Origin: Pullulanibacillus pueri
GTDB taxonomy: Bacteria > Bacillota > Bacilli > Bacillales > Sporolactobacillaceae
Length of the DNA: 64,000 nt
Assembly: GCF_014639255.1 (NCBI RefSeq)
Contig: NZ_BMFV01000022.1
Coordinates: forward strand, 1 to 64,000
Reading direction: 5' to 3'
This document shows, in pieces, positions 29,942 through 39,435 of the stretch. The notes beneath the pieces were generated by a model, which was not told the DNA's origin, did no database searches, and worked only from the letters and a program-made list of their open reading frames with translations. The position numbers and the translations under genes were made by a program. Each line of letters begins with the position of its first letter. Position 1 is the stretch's first letter.

Positions 29942-31216
29942 ATGAAACAACAACATCATACCTCAACAAGTTATTGGCAACTCATTAAATTACCCGCCTT
30001 CTTTATTTACTTAAGCGGTCGGATGGTCTCAGAATTTGGAGATATTTTGTTTACAATGGCCACCATGTGGTACGTATTCACAACGACGCATTCTGCATTA
30101 GGGGTTGCGACTATACCACTGATTCCTGCTCTCGTCTTCTTATTTCTATCCATGCCCCTCGGCACTTTGACTGATCGGCTGCCTAAAAAAGGGGTCCTTA
30201 TCGGCACGGAGCTTTTTCGTGGTCTTATTGTGATTATTATGTTTTGTCTTATGGCTATCCACCAGGTCAATGCTCTTGAGGTCTACATAGGAAACTTTCT
30301 TCTAACAATTGGGGGAATTATGTTTTCAACGGCTGAGCAAGCGACATTGCCCAATATCCTCACTCATAAAGAGCGTCAACTTTCGAGGGCTAATGGATTG
30401 CTCTCAGCTGCCAAAAATGGGGTGACCTTATGCGGATATGGTTTAGGCGGTATTCTCGTGGCCTTCTTTGGCTCACCAAATGCTATTTTAGTGGACGCGA
30501 TCACCTTTTTTATCAGTGCGATCAGTTTTCTGTTTATTAAGGTCCCTGATCGGTCCATTAAAGGGCAAAAGGGGTTTATCGGGTTTTTAAAGGATTCTAG
30601 CGCAGGATTACATTTTATTTGGAAACAAAAAAAGTTGCGGTTACTTATCCTCTTTGGTGCCGTTATTAATATGTTAGGGGCGCCCTTACAATTTTTCACT
30701 CCCATTTATTCAGAGGCTATTTTGCATGCGGGGGCAATAGGTTATGGTGATTTAGAAGTAGCTGCAGCGGTTGGTACCTTGATAGGAGCACTCTTCTCTG
30801 GAAAATATGCACGTGTTTTAAACTTAGGTCAATGGATGGCACTCTCATTTTTCATTTCCGGAATCTCGTTGCTTTGCATGGCCCTTTTTCCTTCTCTCAT
30901 TCTGGCTGTGGTCCTTTTTGGTTTGTCTATGGCCGCAAATAGTTTACTTAATGTACCACTCATTACGACACTTCAACTTCTCGCCCCTGATGCGATGCGT
31001 GGGAGGATCATGGCTAGCTTCGGTATTTTTTTCATGAGTGCCGTTCCGATAGGATTAGCTGTTGGTGGATGGCTCACTAACCTTTTCGGTCCTCTAATGG
31101 TATTTTCACTTATCGGTGGTCTTAACATTTTTTCATCCGTCATGGCCACTTTTATCAAAACTTTTCGTCACACGGTTGTCCATCATTCAGAGGAGGAGAT
31201 GCGCACGGATCCCTAA
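29942..31216 (+). CDS. MFS transporter (drug-exporter type)
   Basis: The 424-residue, 12-helix major facilitator resembles the enterobactin/macrolide exporter group. The loop 2-3 motif is GTLTDRLPKKGVLIGTELFRG. ATG 29942 is 6 bases after GGGGGA; the ATG two codons earlier is too close. It forms a unit with the EXLDI-family gene 87 bases downstream, and that pairing is typical of the EXLDI family. The substrate is unknown; local control by its partner through the TATAC repeats is inference. Confidence 0.86.
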   Translation: MKQQHHTSTSYWQLIKLPAFFIYLSGRMVSEFGDILFTMATMWYVFTTTHSALGVATIPLIPALVFLFLSMPLGTLTDRLPKKGVLIGTELFRGLIVIIMFCLMAIHQVNALEVYIGNFLLTIGGIMFSTAEQATLPNILTHKERQLSRANGLLSAAKNGVTLCGYGLGGILVAFFGSPNAILVDAITFFISAISFLFIKVPDRSIKGQKGFIGFLKDSSAGLHFIWKQKKLRLLILFGAVINMLGAPLQFFTPIYSEAILHAGAIGYGDLEVAAAVGTLIGALFSGKYARVLNLGQWMALSFFISGISLLCMALFPSLILAVVLFGLSMAANSLLNVPLITTLQLLAPDAMRGRIMASFGIFFMSAVPIGLAVGGWLTNLFGPLMVFSLIGGLNIFSSVMATFIKTFRHTVVHHSEEEMRTDP

Positions 31217-31303
31217 TCCAGCGTCATAAGAGTAGCCTTGACTAGTCTTCTTATCATAAATTCGTTACAATTAAAGCAGAACGCGTGGACGGAGGGGAAG
31301 TCA

Positions 31304-31846
31304 ATGCCAAACAAAACAATTTATGTCGCTGAAGGTGATCTTGAAGTCTTTGAAGAGGCACAAAAACGCGCAGGCAGCAACTTGTCCGCAACAATTGCAG
31401 CAGCACTTAAACAATTTATTAAAACATCAGAGGCCAAACAAGAGGGATTTCAAGAAATAACAATTAAATTAGGAGAAGATGGTACCTATTCTTATAAGCG
31501 GTTTCTTGGTCGTGAATTAGGTCGAAGCCAAACGATCGATGATGATAGAGAAACAGCTCATGTCTACATTGTTTATAAAACAGTAAAGCAAAACTATGCT
31601 CTTTATACTAAAGAGATCCATCGATCCATTCATGAATTAATGCGCTTAGAGACAGAGAGAAAGTTAGCGGAAAAATATAACCTAGAGAGAGAATCGGACG
31701 AGGAAGCCTTGTGGATACAGCCCAACCGTTATACATTAGACGTCTATCATACCTTTGAGGAGCTCAAAGAACACCTGCCTGTTAAACTTTTTAACACACT
31801 AAGTCGTCAACAGGGACAATCAGATGATGACTTTCTAGATATATAA
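31304..31846 (+). CDS. EXLDI-family protein, probable ribbon-helix-helix regulator
   Basis: The 180-residue protein ends in DDDFLDI, the C-terminal signature that names the EXLDI family, whose genes usually sit next to an MFS permease gene, as here. The first 45 residues (NKTIYVAEGDLEVFEEAQKR then LSATIAAALKQFI) have the strand-helix-helix pattern of a ribbon-helix-helix DNA-binding domain. ATG 31304 follows GGAGGGG at 6 bases; the longer frame from 31238 lacks such a site. The proposed role, control of the upstream promoter, is inference. Confidence 0.78.
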   Translation: MPNKTIYVAEGDLEVFEEAQKRAGSNLSATIAAALKQFIKTSEAKQEGFQEITIKLGEDGTYSYKRFLGRELGRSQTIDDDRETAHVYIVYKTVKQNYALYTKEIHRSIHELMRLETERKLAEKYNLERESDEEALWIQPNRYTLDVYHTFEELKEHLPVKLFNTLSRQQGQSDDDFLDI

Positions 31847-31881
31847 CCTTCATTTTAACTTGATCCTTCACACCCCCCACT

Positions 31882-31905
31882 CCCCTTCTTTGATGAAGGG
31901 TTTTT
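31882..31905 (+). terminator. Intrinsic terminator after the EXLDI gene
   Basis: CCCTTC pairs with GAAGGG around a TTTGAT loop, followed by TTTTT. Confidence 0.75.
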
Positions 31906-31919
31906 GTCTATTATTTATC

Positions 31920-32066
31920 TCATTTTACAGAGTAACACGGCTCATTGACATCAACCTCTAATTTCCTTCTCGCTATCCAGGAAACAAAATCTAATTCCTT
32001 ATCTGTGAGTTCTCTTCTTAGTTTTTCTTCAAATTGTTTCTTTAAATCTTCTTTTATAATGTCCAT
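31920..32066 (-). CDS. Small charged protein, 48 residues
   Basis: The frame from ATG 32066 to TGA 31920-31922 encodes a highly charged, probably helical peptide beginning MDIIKEDLKKQFEEKLRREL and continuing TDKELDFVSWIARRKLEV. It is preceded by AAGGGG and GTAGGA. Amino-acid use is that of a real soluble protein. It is convergent with the EXLDI gene. I do not recognise the family. The region 32067-32341 upstream holds only AT-rich sequence with a CTGAATAT/ATATTCAG hairpin. Confidence 0.6.
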   Translation of the reverse strand: MDIIKEDLKKQFEEKLRRELTDKELDFVSWIARRKLEVDVNEPCYSVK

Positions 32067-32341
32067 CCTACTCACGCCCCTTAAGGTGAATTTAGGTTTT
32101 CGGAATCTATTTTTAGATTACCATGCATTCTCTCTTACTGAATATCGGACGAATCTATTATTTTTAATATTCAGTATAAGACTTAATACCTACCCCAGAG
32201 TGTCAGTTTTCCTAAAAATGGGGGTTATAAGCCACACTTTCAGTTTATACCCCCTCATGCTATACTTTAAACCTCCATTTCCTCCTTTTTTCGAAGATTA
32301 ATCATCACCTATTAATCTCAAGAAGTTTGACAACCTATGTG

Positions 32342-33490
32342 TTACCACTCAGCTACACTACCATCTGGATGTCTCCAAACGGGATTCTTCCAATCATGGC
32401 CCATTTGTGCCATTTCTCTTACATAAGCTTCATTAATTTCAATGCCAAGTCCCGGAGCTGTTGGCATCGCCACAAATCCTTCATTATAGGCAAAGACAGA
32501 TGGATCAACAACATAATCGAGAAGGTCATTTCCTTGATTATAATGAATCCCAAGACTTTGTTCTTGAATAAAAGCATTGTGACTAGTGGCATCAACCTGC
32601 AAACAGGCTGCTAGTGCTATAGGACCCAGTGGACAATGCGGCGCCAACGCAATATCATAAGCTTCTGCCATTGAAGCAATCTTTTTACATTCTGTAATCC
32701 CACCAGCATGAGAAAGGTCAGGCTGAATAATATCCACGTAACCCTCTGCTAAAACCTTTTTAAAATCCCAGCGCGAAAACATTCGTTCACCCGTTGCAAT
32801 CGGTGTCGTCGTCAAACGAGCAATTTCTCGCAAGGCCTCATTATTTTCAGGCAGAACAGGTTCTTCTATAAACATCGGCCGGAATGGCTCTAACTCTTTT
32901 ACTAAGATTTTTGCCATGGGCTTGTGCACACGACCATGAAAATCAATACCAATCCCAATATAATGACCAACAGCCTCTCGTATAGCTGCCACTCTTTCTA
33001 ACACTTGATCCACTTTTTCATGTGTATCGATGTACTGAAGCTCTTCGGTTGCATTCATTTTAATTGCAGTAAATCCTCTTTCTACAACCTCTCGAGCAGC
33101 ATCACCCACATCACTCGGACGGTCCCCGCCAATCCATGAGTAGACGCGAATAGCCTCGCGACAAGCGCCTCCCATTAAATCATGAATGGGCGCCTGGTAA
33201 TACTTACCCTTAATGTCCCATAAAGCCTGGTCAATCCCGCTAATAGCACTCATTAATACAGGCCCTCCACGGTAAAACCCACTGCGATACATCACATTCC
33301 ATAAATCCTCAATTCGCAAAGGATCTTTCCCCAATAAATAGGTTTTTAATTCTTGGACTGCTGCTTCTACTGTTGCTGCCCGTCCTTCAACAATGGGTTC
33401 TCCCCAGCCTGTAATCCTCTCATCGGTTTCAATCTTCACAAATAACCAACGCGGGGGAACAATATAAGTTTCCAGTTGACTAATTTTCAT
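32342..33490 (-). CDS. dgoD: D-galactonate dehydratase family enzyme
   Basis: Enolase-superfamily acid-sugar dehydratase of 382 residues. The N-terminal capping domain begins [20 protein letters not shown]. The barrel carries the metal ligands in [23 protein letters not shown] and [12 protein letters not shown], and the catalytic histidine in [18 protein letters not shown], the DgoD pattern. D-galactonate is the best substrate guess. No other galactonate genes are adjacent, so the pathway context is missing. The ribosome binding site GAGG is 11 bases from ATG 33490. Confidence 0.88.
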   Translation of the reverse strand: MKISQLETYIVPPRWLFVKIETDERITGWGEPIVEGRAATVEAAVQELKTYLLGKDPLRIEDLWNVMYRSGFYRGGPVLMSAISGIDQALWDIKGKYYQAPIHDLMGGACREAIRVYSWIGGDRPSDVGDAAREVVERGFTAIKMNATEELQYIDTHEKVDQVLERVAAIREAVGHYIGIGIDFHGRVHKPMAKILVKELEPFRPMFIEEPVLPENNEALREIARLTTTPIATGERMFSRWDFKKVLAEGYVDIIQPDLSHAGGITECKKIASMAEAYDIALAPHCPLGPIALAACLQVDATSHNAFIQEQSLGIHYNQGNDLLDYVVDPSVFAYNEGFVAMPTAPGLGIEINEAYVREMAQMGHDWKNPVWRHPDGSVAEW

Positions 33491-33656
33491 CTAAAAACAG
33501 CCTCTTTTCAGGAGATAGAAATGCGCATTGATTCTCTCTTTACTTATAACGCCTCTAAGACTTTTTTATTTTTTGGTCATCGTTTAATTATACCGATTTT
33601 ACAATAAATTGATGAAAGCGTAAACATAGATAAAAAAAGAATCTTGAAGCCACAGT

Positions 33657-33745
33657 GAAAAAACATAGCTTCGCCAAACCATTAACGGCGGAAGCCAAAA
33701 CTGTCCTTTTAAGGGCTTCTAAAAAGTTATACATTCTGGTGTAAA
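33657..33745. repeat. Possible member of degenerate repeat family 3
   Basis: CATAGCTTCGCCAA..GGCGGAAGCC and AAGGGCTTCT pair partly with each other and resemble the pattern at 25217 and 39183. The rest of 33491-33796 is AT-rich with no gene. Confidence 0.3.
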
Positions 33746-33796
33746 AAAAGGACCTTCTTACATGAGCGTAACAAGGAACCTTAAAGTCTAAGACAT

Positions 33797-34708
33797 TTAC
33801 ATAATAATATTTGTCATTCCCCATAATAAAAAGAAGCTTAGGAGAATTGTAACATTCGAAGCGATCCCTACAAACTTTTGATTGTAATCAAATTCTACTG
33901 AATAAGGAAGCACGGCTACAGAAGTAGGTAATATGAGTCCCATAAGCAAAGTGTATTTGAACATATTATCGAAGGGAAGGATAAAAAATAGGAGAATGCC
34001 TAAGCCTAGTCCAATCAAGTACCTAATTCCTAAAAACTTATATAATAGTTTGTTATAACTTTTATCAAATCTAAAATTCAAATAAAGACCAAGCAAAAGC
34101 AAGGACATCGGCATGTTCGCAACAGAGATGATCTTCGAGGTATCAACAATAAAAGCAGGCAAATGAATGCCGATAATGCTTAATATAAATACAACAATAT
34201 AAGTCATAAAAGGAATTGATTTAAGCATCTTAAATGATATGTCTTTAGCCGTAAGCTTTACATCATCCGAAGAATAATAACTCCCAATTAAATAAATGAG
34301 CCCAAAAACAAGAAAGGAATTCCCGACATCGAACATCCCAAAGTACTTTATTCCCTTTTCTCCCCAAATGCCCTCCACAAGTGGGTAGGCAAACAAACCG
34401 ATATTGAATCCAGGGACCATCATGCAGACCATGCCTTTAATCTTTCTAGGCTCATTCCTAAAAACAAAGAGCCCAATAGCAGCTACTAATAATCCGAATA
34501 AAAAGCAACTAGCAATGAGTAAAAGCAACGAAGGATCAATGACAAAATCGCTAAAGGTCACAACAATTAAAGCGGGGAGGGTTAAATTAAATACAATTCT
34601 CGATAACCCTTCCCCATCCTTCGCTTTCAGAATATTAAACCGCTTAAGTGCGTATCCTAGTGCAATAATGAGTACAGAATATAAAAATTGTTGATTAAAA
34701 CTAGCCAA
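33797..34708 (-). CDS. AEC-family membrane carrier
   Basis: A 303-residue, roughly ten-helix protein of the auxin efflux carrier family, which in bacteria moves organic acids such as malate or lactate. Two five-helix halves are visible, each with a broken helix (NLTLPALIVVTFSDF in the first; MGLILPTSVAVLPYS in the second). The start is TTG 34708 after AGAAGGGGAAG. The substrate is unknown. It lies between dgoD and the aconitase group. Confidence 0.82.
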   Translation of the reverse strand: MASFNQQFLYSVLIIALGYALKRFNILKAKDGEGLSRIVFNLTLPALIVVTFSDFVIDPSLLLLIASCFLFGLLVAAIGLFVFRNEPRKIKGMVCMMVPGFNIGLFAYPLVEGIWGEKGIKYFGMFDVGNSFLVFGLIYLIGSYYSSDDVKLTAKDISFKMLKSIPFMTYIVVFILSIIGIHLPAFIVDTSKIISVANMPMSLLLLGLYLNFRFDKSYNKLLYKFLGIRYLIGLGLGILLFFILPFDNMFKYTLLMGLILPTSVAVLPYSVEFDYNQKFVGIASNVTILLSFFLLWGMTNIIM

Positions 34709-34842
34709 ATCATCTTCCCCTTCTCTTCGTTGTAAGTCAATGCAAATGAAGTCTATGAATATGGTAATATAAAAGCCCTATCAAGGTCTACTGTTTATTG
34801 TAGCGACTTTTCCTTTTTTTCCAAAATTAAAAGACCTGAGAA

Positions 34843-35036
34843 ACCAGGTAAAAAGCATGCCTGGTCCTTATTAAAACACAGAATAAGATTTTAATCCCAA
34901 AAGGCACCGGCAGCAACCCAGTTGATCGGAACGGAAGGCGCTCTGGCTCCTTTGGGAACAGCACGTGTCCGAAGATCCACTTGGGAACCCGAGGAAAGCG
35001 AGCGACCTGAAGTGGCGATCAATACTATAAGCGTTC
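34843..35036 (-). repeat. Dispersed repeat family 1, copy C, with terminator-like hairpin
   Basis: The core at 34899-35036 shares GAACAGCACGTGTCCGAAGA and the following CCACTTGGGAAC with copy A, and ends in AAAGCGAGCG..CTGAAGTGGCGATC. On the minus strand it leads to the hairpin ACCAGG/CCTGGT at 34843-34865. It is shorter than copy A because the central block is missing. Confidence 0.75.
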
Positions 35037-35048
35037 AGCTTATAAACC

Positions 35049-35083
35049 AAAAAGCCGCACCTCAATGGAATGAGATGCGGCCT
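35049..35083 (-). terminator. Intrinsic terminator after the zinc-ribbon gene
   Basis: GGCCGCATCTCAT pairs with ATTGAGGTGCGGCT and ends in TTTTT on the minus strand. Confidence 0.85.
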
Positions 35084-35097
35084 TACTAGTGTTCAGA

Positions 35098-35277
35098 TTA
35101 ATCTAAAACACGATTATTCTCGTCTACAGCCACGGTTCGAGCGGTTTCATAATTTCCTTCCAAATCTAAAATACCGTCACCGCCACAAACCGGACACTTA
35201 TACTGCCAATTTTCGTCATCGGCTTGCAAGCCTGTGCCATCACAGGCTTTACATACTTGCTCTCTTGGCGTCATCAT
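35098..35277 (-). CDS. Small zinc-ribbon protein, DnaJ-like CxxCxGxG motifs
   Basis: The 59-residue frame from ATG 35277 (6 bases after GGGGG) to TAA 35098-35100 has two motifs, CKACDGTG (residues 9-16) and CPVCGGDG (28-35), which together give four cysteines for one zinc as in the DnaJ central domain. It lies 38 bases after the aconitase gene and ends at a strong terminator, so it is probably the last gene of that transcript. The function is not known; small proteins of this pattern may help metal-cofactor or unfolded proteins. Confidence 0.75.
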   Translation of the reverse strand: MMTPREQVCKACDGTGLQADDENWQYKCPVCGGDGILDLEGNYETARTVAVDENNRVLD

Positions 35278-35315
35278 TGAATCCCCCTTTCTAAAGCCAC
35301 AAATTTTATCGCTAT

Positions 35316-37256
35316 CTAAGCTTCTTTCACCCAGTTAATCAAGCCACCTTTTAACATAATGTCTTTTTGGCGCTCTGATAACGCAAAATGGGCTTTGATT
35401 TCAGTCCCTTTATCCTTTACCTTGATGATGATGTCATTGCCGTTTTTAACTTGATTTCTTATATCCTTCAGTTGGAGAATATCGCCTTGCTCAAGCTTGT
35501 CATAATCTGACTCATCGTCAAAGGTCAATGGGAGGACTCCGAAGTTCACAAGGTTTTGCCAATGAATCCGCGCAAAATCCTTCACAAGGGCAACACGTAA
35601 ACCGAGATATCGAGGCGCTAAAGCCGCATGCTCTCGACTGGAGCCTTGTCCATAGTTAAAGCCACCGACAACAGCATGTCCTCCCTGATCACGAATGGCC
35701 ATTGCCCGATCATAATAGGTGTCATCAATAATTTCAAAAGCAAATTTGCTTATTTCCGGTAAATTACTTCTGTACGGGAGGACGCGAGCACCTCCTGCAA
35801 GAATCTCATCGGTAGAGATATTATCCTTCATCTTTAATAAAATTGGGATTTCCAATGTATCAGGAAGAGCATCCATATCTGGAATGGAAGCAATATTCGG
35901 CCCCTTCTCCAGTTTAACTTTACGAGCTTCCTCTAAAGGAAGGGGGGCTTCCAATAAATTAACATCAATGGTGGGATGCTTTGGATCCTTCACCTTTGGG
36001 TAATCAAAATCCAAGCTTCTAGGATCAATAATTTCACCCTTTAAAGCAGAGGCAGCCGCGGTTTCTGGACTGCAAAGAAAGACACTATCCTCTCTCGTCC
36101 CTGAACGACCTGGAAAATTCCGTGGTGTTGTACGAAGACTATTTCGTCCAGTTGCTGGCGCCTGGCCCATCCCGATACATCCATTACATCCTGCTTGATG
36201 GAGACGTGCTCCTGCCGTTAGGAAGCTTGCAATATGTCCTTCTTTAACAAGGTCTGTCAGCATTTGTCTTGATGTTGGATTGATATCAAAGGAAATGCCT
36301 GGTGCTATCCTTCTTCCTTTTACAATCTCTGCAGCTATGGCAAAATCACGAAAACCAGGGTTAGCTGAGGAACCAACATAGGATTGGTAGATCGATTCTC
36401 CCTGCAAGTCTTTAACCGGAACAACATTCCCGGGGCTAGACGGTTTGGCGATGAGCGGTTCGAGATCAGAAAGATTGATTTCCTCGTGTATGTCATATTC
36501 TGCATCTTCATCTGCAACGAGTTCAATCCAATCTTCTTCTCTATCCTGTGTCTTTAGAAAACGTTTAATTTCTTCATCTGATGGAAAGACCGTGCCCGTT
36601 GCCCCCAGCTCAGCCCCCATATTGGCAATAACATGGCGATCCATTGCACTTAAATTTTTAAGTCCTGGACCATAATACTCGATTACTTTTCCAACGCCCC
36701 CTTTAACATCATAACGACGAAGGAGTTCTAAAATGACGTCTTTGGCACTGACCCAATCTGGCAATTCCCCTGTTAATTTAATGCCCCATACTTGCGGCAT
36801 TTTAACATAAAAGGGCTCCCCAGCAATGGCCATGGCGACATCGATTCCCCCGGCCCCCATGGCGAGCATCCCCATACACCCATTAGCACATGTATGACTA
36901 TCGGAACCCAAGAGCGTTTTCCCTGGTTTAGCTAATCGCTGCATATGAACCGGATGACTGACCCCATTCCCTGGTCTGCTAAAGTACAATCCAAATCGTC
37001 TAGCTGCACTTTGTAAAAATAAGTGATCGTCAGGATTTTTACTATCCTCTTGAATAACATTGTGATCAACATATTGTGCCGACGCCTCTGTTTTGGCGCG
37101 ATCGAGTTTCATGGCTTCAAGCTCAAGCATGACCATCGTACCCGTGGCGTCTTGGCAGAGGGTTTGATCAATTTTCAGTCCAATTTCTGTGCCGGGGATC
37201 ATTTCACCGGCCATCAAATGATCACTAATTAATTTTTGGGTTACATTTTTCCCCAT
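35316..37256 (-). CDS. Aconitate hydratase, Aquifex type
   Basis: The 646-residue enzyme belongs to the monomeric aconitase branch often called putative or Aquifex-type, shorter than the roughly 900-residue AcnA of most Bacillus. Fe-S ligands lie in SDSHTCANGCMGMLAMG and HQAGCNGCIGMGQAP; the C-terminal swivel domain has FNYGQGSSREHAALAPR. ATG 37256 (MGKNVTQKL) follows GGAGG at 8 bases; the TTG five codons upstream is rejected. It converts citrate to isocitrate. The following zinc-ribbon gene is probably co-transcribed. Confidence 0.9.
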   Translation of the reverse strand: MGKNVTQKLISDHLMAGEMIPGTEIGLKIDQTLCQDATGTMVMLELEAMKLDRAKTEASAQYVDHNVIQEDSKNPDDHLFLQSAARRFGLYFSRPGNGVSHPVHMQRLAKPGKTLLGSDSHTCANGCMGMLAMGAGGIDVAMAIAGEPFYVKMPQVWGIKLTGELPDWVSAKDVILELLRRYDVKGGVGKVIEYYGPGLKNLSAMDRHVIANMGAELGATGTVFPSDEEIKRFLKTQDREEDWIELVADEDAEYDIHEEINLSDLEPLIAKPSSPGNVVPVKDLQGESIYQSYVGSSANPGFRDFAIAAEIVKGRRIAPGISFDINPTSRQMLTDLVKEGHIASFLTAGARLHQAGCNGCIGMGQAPATGRNSLRTTPRNFPGRSGTREDSVFLCSPETAAASALKGEIIDPRSLDFDYPKVKDPKHPTIDVNLLEAPLPLEEARKVKLEKGPNIASIPDMDALPDTLEIPILLKMKDNISTDEILAGGARVLPYRSNLPEISKFAFEIIDDTYYDRAMAIRDQGGHAVVGGFNYGQGSSREHAALAPRYLGLRVALVKDFARIHWQNLVNFGVLPLTFDDESDYDKLEQGDILQLKDIRNQVKNGNDIIIKVKDKGTEIKAHFALSERQKDIMLKGGLINWVKEA

Positions 37257-37461
37257 TCCATTTACCTCCAATAAAATGACTCTAAAAATAATATAAAACC
37301 ATCTCTAGTAACTTTTTATAAGGTAAGCTAATTTCTGAAAAAGTATGCAGTCAAAATAAGGATAAAATAATAAGGTCCTCTCGCTCCTATCAAAAGGCAT
37401 ATCTCTAGCAAAAATGGGGAATGTATACACAAAGAAGTCTAAGCACTAAGGAGAGATGACA

Positions 37462-39183
37462 ATGGTCAAAGAGGTGGAAACGATGCAGGCTAACCAGATG
37501 GAAACAAAGATAATGTCGCAGGTTACACTTGGACACTATTTATTGGATCGCCTCAGTCAGGAAGGGGTAACAGAAATCTTCGGTGTCCCTGGAGATTATA
37601 ATTTTTCATTACTTGATACCATTGAAAAGTTTGAAAACATTTGGTTTGTCAATGGGCGTAATGAGTTAAACGCTGGCTATGCTGCTGACGCTTATGCCCG
37701 ATTGAAAGGGTTATCGGCACTGATTACAACGTTTGGTGTCGGAGAAATGAGTGCCTGTAACGCCGTAGCAGGTGCCAACAGCGAAAACGTCCCCATTGTC
37801 CATATTGTCGGAACCCCACCTTCCATGGCTCAACAAGAACATAAACTCATGCATCATACTTTGATGGATGGGAATTATGATGTCTTTCGCAAGGTTTATG
37901 AACCCCTATCTGCGTATACCGCTGTCCTCACTCCTGAAAATGCGGTATTTGAGATTTCTAAGGCCCTTCATATTGCTAAAGAAAAAAGGAAGCCAGTCTA
38001 TTTGATGGTTGCCATTGATCTCGTCACAAAACCTATCGTCCTCCCCCAACAACAAATAACGTTGCCAAGCACCAAGACAAATCAAACCACGTTACAAGCG
38101 GCATTAGATCACGCCAAACAACTGTTAAAACAAGCTCAAAAGACTGTATTATTAGTCGATGTCAAAACCATACGATTTACTTTAGAACAACCCGTTATTC
38201 AACTCGCAGAGGCTATGAACATCCCCGTGGCTTCTACCCTCTATGGAAAAGGAGGCTTTGACGAAAGTCATCCTCAATTTATCGGGGTCTATGGCGGCGC
38301 TTTTGGACGACAGACCGTCCGGACAACTGTCGAGAATGCTGATTGTATCATCGCTGTCGGCTTAGTTTGGGCCGATAGCAATACAGCCAACTTTACAGCA
38401 AAGTTGAACCCATCACAGCTTATACAGATTCAACCTAATAAAGTTAAAATCGGAGCAGCCGAGTATCCTCAAGTGCTGGCAGAAGATATGCTGCAAGCCT
38501 TGCAATCCATTGGCTATCAAGAGCAAGGGACTGTCATAAAAGGCGCTTTTCCTTATGATCAAGTCATCGGTGAACCTGAGCAGGCTCTTACTGCTGCCTC
38601 CTATTATCCACGTCTTCAGCAGTTCTTAAAGACAGGGGATATTGTTATTGCTGAAACAGGCACCTTTTACTACGGCATGACCCAGGTAAAGCTTCCTCAA
38701 AGCGCAACCTTTATTGCTCAGGGAGGCTGGCAATCCATTGGTTATGCCACTCCATCCACCTACGGCGCTTGTATCGCTGCACCGAATCGGCGCGTTCTAT
38801 TATTTACAGGCGACGGTGCTCTACAGCTTACGGTACAGGAAATTAGTTCAATGCTTATTCATGGCTTGCGACCGATTATCTTTGTTCTCAATAACCATGG
38901 ATACACTATTGAAAAATACTTGAATGTCAAAACTGAAAACCAAAATTACAACCAAGTCCCCAACTGGTCGTATGCCAAACTTATGGAAGTCTTTGGAGGC
39001 GAGGCCTTTTCAACGACTGTCCAAAACAATGGAGAACTGGATGCCGCTTTGACACGCGTGGAGACGGAATCTCAAAATAAGCTCTGTCTGATTGAAATGA
39101 TTGTTCAAGATCCTATGGACGCACCTCAATATATGCTTAACATGAGAAATTATTTGGAGAAGCAAGAGAAGCAACGGAGTTAA
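37462..39183 (+). CDS. Thiamine-diphosphate 2-oxo acid decarboxylase (pyruvate/indolepyruvate/KivD type)
   Basis: The 573-residue enzyme makes aldehydes from 2-oxo acids. Family marks are GVPGDYNFSLLD, the catalytic glutamate in NGRNELNAGYAADAYAR, the paired histidines HKLMHHTLMDG, and the ThDP motif GDGALQLTVQEISSM ending in VLNNHGYTIE. The double-His motif separates it from acetolactate synthases. Substrate preference (pyruvate, 2-oxoisovalerate or phenylpyruvate) cannot be read reliably. ATG 37462 is 6 bases after AAGGAGAG. Such genes are uncommon in Bacillales. It is divergent from the aconitase gene. Confidence 0.87.
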   Translation: MVKEVETMQANQMETKIMSQVTLGHYLLDRLSQEGVTEIFGVPGDYNFSLLDTIEKFENIWFVNGRNELNAGYAADAYARLKGLSALITTFGVGEMSACNAVAGANSENVPIVHIVGTPPSMAQQEHKLMHHTLMDGNYDVFRKVYEPLSAYTAVLTPENAVFEISKALHIAKEKRKPVYLMVAIDLVTKPIVLPQQQITLPSTKTNQTTLQAALDHAKQLLKQAQKTVLLVDVKTIRFTLEQPVIQLAEAMNIPVASTLYGKGGFDESHPQFIGVYGGAFGRQTVRTTVENADCIIAVGLVWADSNTANFTAKLNPSQLIQIQPNKVKIGAAEYPQVLAEDMLQALQSIGYQEQGTVIKGAFPYDQVIGEPEQALTAASYYPRLQQFLKTGDIVIAETGTFYYGMTQVKLPQSATFIAQGGWQSIGYATPSTYGACIAAPNRRVLLFTGDGALQLTVQEISSMLIHGLRPIIFVLNNHGYTIEKYLNVKTENQNYNQVPNWSYAKLMEVFGGEAFSTTVQNNGELDAALTRVETESQNKLCLIEMIVQDPMDAPQYMLNMRNYLEKQEKQRS

Positions 39184-39354
39184 GAAAAATTTGGCTTCGG
39201 CCAAGTCCTAATCAGAGAAGACAAATTTTTCTAGCGATCTCTTTATTGCTTCGAAGGCTTATACTTTCTTATTCTTTAAGAAAAGCTTGGCTTCCTCCAA
39301 TAAGACATATTTTTCCGCAGCAACTCCTCCTTCGTCTGCCTTTGTTTTCTTACT
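39183..39354. repeat. Degenerate repeat family 3, two units in tandem
   Basis: The two units start AAGAAAAATTTGGCTTCGG.CCAAG (39183) and TTAAGAAAAGCTTGGCTTCC.CCAA (39276) and each ends near GCTTATA..TTTCTTA. They carry the same GGCTTC/CCAAG partial stem as the copy at 25217. No gene is present between 39184 and 39435. Confidence 0.4.
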
Positions 39355-39366
39355 AGTCATTAAAAG

Positions 39367-39405
39367 CCCCTGGTTCGTCTAGAAACGCTAAACATTAACC
39401 AGGGG
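39367..39405 (-). terminator. Terminator-like hairpin after threonine synthase
   Basis: CCCCTGGTT and AACCAGGGG form a perfect 9-bp stem with a 21-base loop; the minus-strand tail is only moderately T-rich. Confidence 0.6.
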
Positions 39406-39435
39406 ATAAAAATATTACTATAACCAAAGTTAGTC

